From Neoaliturus tenellus (Eukaryota > Arthropoda > Insecta > Hemiptera > Cicadellidae): a DNA stretch of 64,000 nucleotides. The stretch lies in contig CM061535.1 of NCBI GenBank assembly GCA_030545055.2, positions 45,818,915-45,882,914 of the forward strand, given 5' to 3'. Position 1 is the first letter of the stretch. Every line of letters begins with the position of its first letter. Both the position numbers and the translations under genes were made by a program. This document shows positions 57,373-64,000 of this stretch, one piece after another. The notes under the pieces were generated by a model. That model saw nothing but the letters and a program-made list of their open reading frames with translations. It was not told where the DNA came from and did no database searches.

Positions 57373-60300
57373 CACTCTACCTACTTCAACACTGATTATA
57401 ACATGCATTTATATTTATTCCTACTTCCATTTTTGTGTATTTTAGTGTTGAATGGTTTTTTCCTTGGATCTTGCTCTCGTGCTTACTATAGAATAACACT
57501 GTAGTAACTGCAGAATGTAAAACACCTAACCGGACTTTTCGCACCGTTTCACTACACCCAACAACTAATACATCATGTTACACTGAAACTATAGAAAAGA
57601 ACATTTAAAGAACAAAATCTTATTACCTAACTGTGAGATGGGTTCTCCAAAACTCTTCCTTTAAATATTGATACTTTTAGGTATATCTTCAAACTAATGC
57701 AATGCCCAATAGTAGAATTATACAATTAACATTTAGTTGTTTGTCTCCAAGCGGACATCAACTATTTCCCAGTAGGTGAAGATTGGCTACCCCTAACCTC
57801 GAACCGACAAGGGAACTCATTCTGTTCTCTCGAATTTCGTGCGTTTAAGGTGATTCTCCTATTAGTTATTCAGCAAAACAAAAACCTGAGATATTGGGAT
57901 AAACTTTCATGTAATAGGAATTAACTTCGGACATTGGAAACATGGAGTATGCGCATTGATGGAATCGGTCGGCAACATGTTCCATTCGTCGACGCAGGCC
58001 GGAAACTATTCAACATGCAACTAATTTTTACGGCAATTTCACTATCTTGTGCATATAAATCAGACTGTGCTATTATTCATTTTATCGGCTGCAAAGAATT
58101 ATTGCTTCTGTAGCGAGGGTTTCGACAATATTTCACCCTCGCACTGATAAGGATTATCAGTCTTTAACAGATCATTCTATAAAATTCGTCATCATCGCAA
58201 ATCTTCACAAGACACACTAACAGCTTTCGCTACAATTTACATGCACTTTGTTTCTTGATTTATTCCAGTGCCGTGATATTCAGAAATACAGCAGTTTGTT
58301 AATTTGTCTCTTAAAAATGAAAAAAATATTGATTTATACTTTTTTATAAACAAATACTTTACATAGACCTACACTTAAACAGAAAAAGGAAGAAAACAGC
58401 AGATTAATGCACTATCAAAACGGTGTCATAGGGAGGATACTATCATATCTTGTATTTAACGTTTTGAATAGATTATAAGTAAATTCGTAAATATCTTTGT
58501 AAAAAATTTTGAATGAAATCTTGTTAATGTATAGTTAATCAACGTTTAAAGATATTTTTGTGGTACAGAAATTATTTTTAAATGTGTAGACTATTCTAAA
58601 AATATTTTCATAGCAGGTAAAATATTTTAAAAAATAAGCAGGCTCTTAAGTATATCCAGTAAAAACTTTCGTTAACACTTTTGAAAATGTATTTTCAAAA
58701 ACTTCCAAAGTTTTTAAAATTTTCGCAAGCCTAGTGTTTACTGACCATCAAGGTAATGTCAACGTCAATTAATAAAGAGGTTTCTTTAAATGCTTTGAAA
58801 AAATGCTGTCTGCATTGAAAAAGTGCTGTCTTTTGGAAAAAATGCTGAGCATGAAAAAGTACATTTTGAGAACATGCTCTCTGAGAAAAATGTATGCATT
58901 AATTCAAAGTCACTAAACGTCAGGTCAATAACAATTTTTAAATATAAATAATCTCTAGGATACCCGGGGATGTACATCTAACGATAGTCAGATTATATCC
59001 AACTTTGTAGGCACGTAACGAATGAAATAGGATACCCATCTTAAGCCAATTCGAGGAAGCAAAAGCTATGACTAAGTTATAACACAATGACTAGTTGTTT
59101 AATTTTAATAGGACTCTTATAAATTGACGGGAAACGTATAAGAAAATGTTTCTAATGTTTTTGTGAAAATTAAAATAAATGCTATTTTACATACACCTGG
59201 TGTATCAGGGAAGCAAACCGTCTGAAATGGGTTGATTATAGCCAATAACAAATAGTCTGTATTAGACAGTTCTCTTGTTTAGTAATGTACTTTGATAACA
59301 TTCTATTAAATTGGTTAACGACCATAACATAAATGCTAAAATAACATTTTCACAGACGTCAACTTTAAAGACTGAAGTCTTTCTTTAGAGTTACGCCGTT
59401 GTCCACAACCATATAGTTGTCATTTTATAGAAATATAACATTTAATTGCTTTTACCGTTAAATATCTTTTGAATCCAGAGCTTTTTTGCAAGTTATAATT
59501 CAAGTCAAACCTTTACTAGACATTTAAAATCTACTTTGGAAATAATTATACTATATGTAATACTGAACTAAGGTATATGACTTAGTTCAGTGTATTTTGA
59601 ACATATAAAAACCCCTGCATCACTTGCATACCGAACGACTTATATTGGTGTAATTTATTCCAAAGACTATTTTTGAACGTAGGAGTTGCAATTCACTATT
59701 TCCTAGGAGTTAATTTTTTCTCCTAGTTTACTCCCACAAGTTGAAGGAGTCCACATTCTGTTCTGCGACTCGGATAGAGGGGGTGGGGGTAGGACGTAGT
59801 GGCAGGGAAAGCATGGTTGAGTGGAGAGCAAAGGGATGACAATTCCATCCCAATTGTGTAGAGTGTCAGGAGGTCCTGTCACAAAGGAAGAAATTCAAAG
59901 ATTGCTTTCTTATAAGATAAAGGGGTTTAACCCTATTTGCCTAAATACTTAGTCGACCTTTATGAATAGGCTACATCATGTTGGTATTTGCACACGTTGT
60001 TGTAAAGTGTGTGGGAAAATGCTTGATTAGTAACAATGTAACTCCATTAAATGTAGTCCTCCCCTCAAAAAGTCAACAAAAATAGATAAAACAACAATTC
60101 AAATTTTATTGAACATTCAAGAACTGCAACAGTTATTTTGCCATTTGCACAGGATAAAGCTGCTGGACAGAATAACTACGTTGACGAAGCGCATTTGGTT
60201 ACAAATAATTCATGTAGCCTACGTAGTGCAGTCCCTATTACCAAACTTGACCTATGGTTCGTCTGTTTTTTTTACATGAATGGGGTTTTTATATATCCTT

Positions 60301-60660
60301 TTAAAAGACATAGAAAGCTTATGCGTCTTAGGACTTCTTGGGAAAAGGTAAGATTATAGATCTTTGTAATTTTTATTGACTGATGGTACAAATAAATGAC
60401 AACTTTACCTATAGGGGTGAAATCATAAACTGTTGTTAAGTTCTTTGGCAACTGTAATACTTTTTGAATGGGATAGGAAATCGGTAAGTTGTTATTAAAG
60501 AACTTTGTAAATTATTTTTTCGTTGATGCAACATACAGTGTTTTAGGGGTGTAATGGGATCATATACCGTTATGAATGTCATGGCCAAAATTTGGTTGGA
60601 GCAACATTCAACTTTTTAAATGGGTGTTGAGATTATTCCTTGTGAATAACTTTGACCGAC
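57373..60660. other. AT-rich upstream flank with two hairpin sites
   Basis: No gene recognised. At 58,113-58,142 GCGAGGGT and ACCCTCGC form an 8-bp stem, directly followed by CTGATAA-GGA-TTATCAG (58,144-58,160). At 59,562-59,591 ACTGAACTAAG and CTTAGTTCAGT form a perfect 11-bp stem around 8 bases. A G-rich patch lies at 59,777-59,792. A 73-codon frame at 60,138-60,359 ends near a donor-like AAGGTAAGA but has no recognisable domain. Confidence 0.4.
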
Positions 60661-60699
60661 GATGAAACCCAGTGGGCTTTAAGCCGCCGAGATTTCGCT

Positions 60700-60960
60700 C
60701 TATACAATTGACTGGGTAGCTGAGTGGTTATAGTGCTCGCCTTAGATTCTGAAGGTTGCCGGTTCGATCCTGCTGGGATGTGTTAGTGCTTTCCTATGGT
60801 ACTGGGCTCAGCTGCCATTGGTCATTGGGCCATTAATTCGTGGTCCTTGGCAATGAATCAGCTCCTACTTTCCAGTTACAAAGCTACACCTCATCTGATA
60901 CATCCACGCTTCAACCATACTTACCTTAAAATACGCACTATATAGAGCGTTAGTGTTTCA
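60700..60960 (+). mobile_element. tRNA-derived SINE (head at 60,710-60,783)
   Basis: An A box, TAGCTGAGTGG (60,717-60,727), and a B box, GGTTCGATCC (60,761-60,770), lie 34 bp apart, as in a pol III type 2 promoter. Acceptor and T-stem halves do not pair well, so this is not a working tRNA but a SINE head. The body to the right is non-coding; its 3' end and target duplication were not found, so the right limit is approximate. Confidence 0.75.
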
Positions 60961-61925
60961 AGGACGTATCTAAGTATAGTAGGCCTATATGTAAGTAAGT
61001 TTGTAAAATATTTTAATCCATCGTCCTTAAGTGACCCTTTAGTAATCTAGTTATTAAGTGGTCCTTAAGTTATCGCTCTTTTTATACAAGTTACGTGTGA
61101 TGACGAAATAATTCAAAATTTGTTTATCGGTTCAGTAGGCCTATACTGAAGTGTTGCATAATCTTAACTGTGCTCAATCTTAATCTTAGTTAACTGTGCT
61201 TTCATCACTCGATGTGCGAACTCACTCGGCCGGCGTGTTACATTATGTTAGCTAATATCGTCAGCCTTATCTACGCCGAACACACGCTCTCTTGTGCCGT
61301 CTATCACCATAAATCCAGACGAAAATAGACTTTAGTCACTTATCCGCTGCTATATATATAACGCCACGCAACAATCTCCGATCGAATAACATAATTATTG
61401 TTTTTTATGGGAACAAGTAATTTCAAGTAATATAATAGTACGGTCATAAGGGTGTTCAGATAGAACTGTGCGTTCACCAACACGAAATTGCGTGATATTC
61501 TCGCATATGCACCTAGGACTATTCACTAAGAACCAAGAGGAGTTTACTGTAATAAATAAGTGGCTTAAATAAATTATTCCTCTGCTTCGTAAATCGTGTA
61601 AATTTTAACATTTAACCCTATTAATAGAATACCAAAACTGATTTCTAAAACTAACATTAAAACACAATCTAGCAACATATTCTGGCGTTATTTGCTATAG
61701 CACAACAATGAACTGTAAGAAAGAATAAAACAAAAACAATAAAGAATAAAGATATTGAGTATGCCACTAGCCCTTAAACTTGTTTAGGCCTACACATTGC
61801 TAAATCTAAATATAGCAAACTATTGAGTTAAAAAATATCCTTCTCTTTGATATTATGAATAGAAAATTGTGGGTTGTATTTTACTGTCCTTTCCATGGCA
61901 TATAAACTTGATTTAAAAAAAGAAG
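60961..61925. other. AT-rich upstream flank, nothing recognised
   Basis: AT-rich with a balanced patch at 61,200-61,330. Three TAGGCCTA octamers (60,980, 61,136, 61,785). Confidence 0.3.
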
Positions 61926-61929
61926 CCAT

Positions 61930-62058
61930 TTTTATTAGGACGCATTTTAAAGGAAGGGCCGGCTATTTTCTCATTTGCTCGGTGTGCCATTAAGGAACAA
62001 CATGCATTTATGCCCAGCCATTATTGGTTCCTCAGCTTGGCTTTAATAACAATATATC
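61930..62058. promoter_or_regulatory. candidate upstream enhancer of hedgehog
   Basis: Non-repetitive block with GTGCCATTAAGG, CATGCATTTATGCCC, CAGCCATTATTGGTTCC and GGCTTTAATAAC: repeated CCATTA/TTTAT homeodomain-type sites in GC-mixed context. It ends directly at the piggyBac-like MITE. About 8.1 kb upstream of the hedgehog ATG. Inference from composition. Confidence 0.35.
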
Positions 62059-62061
62059 TCC

Positions 62062-62355
62062 TTAAACACGTTCGCGGCGGCATGGGAGCGATCGCTCCCA
62101 CGCGGAACCCTAATGCCATCCTGATGGGTGCGATCGCTCCCAAGCTGCACTTCTTTACAATATGATTTATTTTTAAACCAGGATCTGAGCTGGAAATCTG
62201 AAGCTTTGCACAGCACTGCTCAATAGTACAATGTATTTTTGGACCACGTGGGTTTTTATTGGGCAGTGCTGCTGCTACGGTGGGTGTTACAATTTTTACA
62301 TTCAGGATGGTGATGAGGTACGAGCAAAAACCTCGCCGCCGCGAACGTGTTTTAA
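62062..62355. mobile_element. piggyBac-like MITE with TTAA duplication
   Basis: TTAA at 62,062-62,065 is followed by ACACGTTCGCGGCGGC. The opposite end reads, on the minus strand, TTAA (62,355-62,352) then AACACGTTCGCGGCGGC. The inverted ends therefore match over 16 bp with one extra A, and the target duplication is TTAA, as in piggyBac elements. An 18-bp perfect palindrome TGGGAGCGATCGCTCCCA lies just inside the left end (62,083-62,100), with a near-copy GGGTGCGATCGCTCCCA at 62,126-62,142. At 294 bp it encodes nothing and would rely on a transposase elsewhere. Confidence 0.88.
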
Positions 62356-62799
62356 TAACAACACAGGGTTAGTAATACTAAGACAGTACTCAATTCATTA
62401 AACTGAATTGTTCTTGATTGTAACCTTTCGCTATGATTCTGATACCTTAAGAGTGGATTATTTCTATACAGCACGACCTCCTTTTATAGAATTTCTTGGA
62501 TAATGAAAATTTTGGTTCAAACATTATCAAGTCAACTCAAATCGCTGTTTGATCATTTAATTGGGAAAAACCACGACTGATGTTCTCTATAATTTTTCAT
62601 AACCATCACAGGGATGTTCTCAACGCAGCGAAATTTTTAACATTCACACGATAATGACATAAATGAGTGCCAACCTGATGTCCACAAGTTGTTTAAAACT
62701 TTAAAACAGCTCCCTCAAATAGATTTCATCCAAAACCTTCTCCGCAAACTATTGAAAACGCCCCATAACATTAGGAAAAAACAGGTGAAAACCAGTTCA

Positions 62800-63025
62800 T
62801 TTTAAGTCGCATTGTCCAATGACTAATAGGCGCGATACGTCACTTAATTATGAACTTTATGGCTGGAATGCAGTCGGTTGCCATTAGTCTGGGAGGGAAA
62901 CAGAGGAGCTTTGAGTGAATTCCGAGAATATAATCGCAACATTCATATAGTCTGCCAGCATTTCATCACTTGCAACCACTAATGAGCAATAAATAGTCAT
63001 CGTCATCTCAACAATCAATCAATCA
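62800..63025. promoter_or_regulatory. candidate upstream enhancer of hedgehog
   Basis: A clearly distinct, non-repetitive block dense in developmental-type sites: CACTTAATTATGAACTTTAT, GGTTGCCATTAGTC, CCACTAATGAGCAATAAATA. It lies about 9 kb upstream of the hedgehog ATG. No open frame. Of all blocks in the window this one looks most like a conserved enhancer, but only comparison with related genomes can show it. Confidence 0.4.
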
Positions 63026-64000
63026 CCAGTTCAATAGCTGCTGTTTTCGGTGCCATCCCACTTATATATCAATCGTCCATTGTCATTGGAGTATTGAAAA
63101 AATACGGAATTTATATTGTTTTAAAAGGCATAAAGCCTTTACCAATGAGGGGGAAATACCGTTGTAGAATTATGACAAAAATATATCAACAGTATGTACT
63201 AGATCCCCGTATCAGCATAAGGTACTAACAGCAAATAAAAAATATAAAAAAATAGCGATGCATTTATTTTATTAGTGAACCATTGGTGAGTATATAGCCT
63301 AGCTGTTTAGTATTGACAGAGTTTTATTCCAATATTAATTAATCCAACAAAATTTAAGAAGAGGTTGAAATGAAGAGAAGTTGTATGATCAAGATATGTT
63401 AATAAATGAGAGAGGCACGAAACAACCCTCACGAAACAAGATTTTTGTTATGTAGAATAAGCATTTAGGCTAAGACAATATTGTGACAAATCTACTGCCC
63501 AGGCAATCAATTGCATGTAAGGGCGTCACTAGATACTGTAAATAAATAAATAAATAAATAAATAGGTATGCTGTATAACGTTTTGTCAATTAGAATTTAA
63601 AATAACATGGGCATTTTATGAACTCATTATTTGCCAAAAACTTTTATTTTTTTGACATTTTTAAGATAGCTACGAGGAAAGTAATGTAACTTTTGTTAGT
63701 ATCAATGATAATAAAATGAGATTACTCTATTTATAGAGAGAGATCGGACCCAATAAAATTAGATACAAGTTTTAAGATATTATCTGGATGGATCTAATTT
63801 TACAAACAAATAAAACCCTGTCCCAAGGTGTGATGATCTTGAGCCTTCACAAATAATTCCGACTGTTCCCTAAAACCCTCGAGCAAGTATTTTTATATTT
63901 TGATAAACTCTACCAAAATTAGCCAATCGTTTTTCCTTCACCATGCTTGCCAGTCTCTCGTTCTACTATTGACTGACTAGATATCGCAAGCAACCCATGG
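63026..64000. other. AT-rich upstream flank with (AAAT)n
   Basis: Positions 63,540-63,563 are (AATA)n, possibly the tail of an old LINE insertion, preceded by GATACTGT. The rest is AT-rich and no gene is recognised up to the window edge. Confidence 0.4.

Noticed and set aside
60138..60359. Plus-strand exon ending at AAGGTAAGA
   Set aside because: A single donor-like match and 73 codons without recognisable similarity are not enough to call a gene.
60710..60783. Functional tRNA gene
   Set aside because: A and B boxes are present, but the acceptor and T stems do not pair, so it is better called a SINE head.

Overview
This is a piece of an animal nuclear genome. It is AT-rich, full of interspersed repeats and minisatellites, and has no bacterial-style gene packing. 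Only one protein-coding exon can be supported strongly: the first coding exon of hedgehog (hh), on the minus strand at 53,555-53,851. It encodes the signal peptide and the first half of the Hedgehog signalling domain, and ends at a GT splice donor at the position used by other insect and vertebrate hedgehog genes. The sequence resembles insect Hedgehog proteins. An insect, perhaps hemipteran, is the likely host, but the order is a guess.

Layout. Because hh runs right to left, positions 1-53,554 are read as part of hh intron 1. No second hh exon is visible, so the intron is longer than 53.5 kb. Positions above about 54.1 kb are upstream flank. A GC- and CpG-rich block at about 53.46-54.11 kb surrounds exon 1 and probably holds the 5' UTR and promoter.

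The intron and flank hold several layers. (1) Minisatellites lie at 1.28-1.63, 5.64-6.03, 7.63-8.07, 23.09-23.31, 25.3-26.4 (39-bp unit, about 27 copies, open in all six frames), 29.27-30.35 and 54.54-54.74 kb, plus a long (AG)n tract at 31.52-31.71 kb. (2) Broken retrotransposons include non-LTR reverse transcriptase pieces at 10.6-11.1 and 20.4-20.97 kb, shorter fossils at 33.2 and 54.04-54.14 kb, a Gypsy integrase tail at 56.47-57.37 kb, a tRNA-derived SINE head at 60.7 kb, and two young-looking insertions with clear target-site duplications (10.05-10.15 and 29.52-29.83 kb). (3) Non-autonomous DNA transposons include a TACAGGGTGT inverted-repeat family (2.39-3.27 kb and relatives), a foldback element (3.71-4.11 kb), palindromes at 27.1-27.4 kb, a decayed TTAA-type element (33.3-34.0 kb), a hAT-type element (36.57-37.76 kb) and a piggyBac-like MITE (62.06-62.36 kb). 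(4) Short blocks of mixed composition, richer in GC than their surroundings, could be hh enhancers; this is inference from composition only.

The most unusual sequence-wide signal is the palindromic octamer TAGGCCTA, which occurs 27 times by hand count where less than one is expected from base composition. No second gene, CRISPR array, rRNA or functional tRNA was found.
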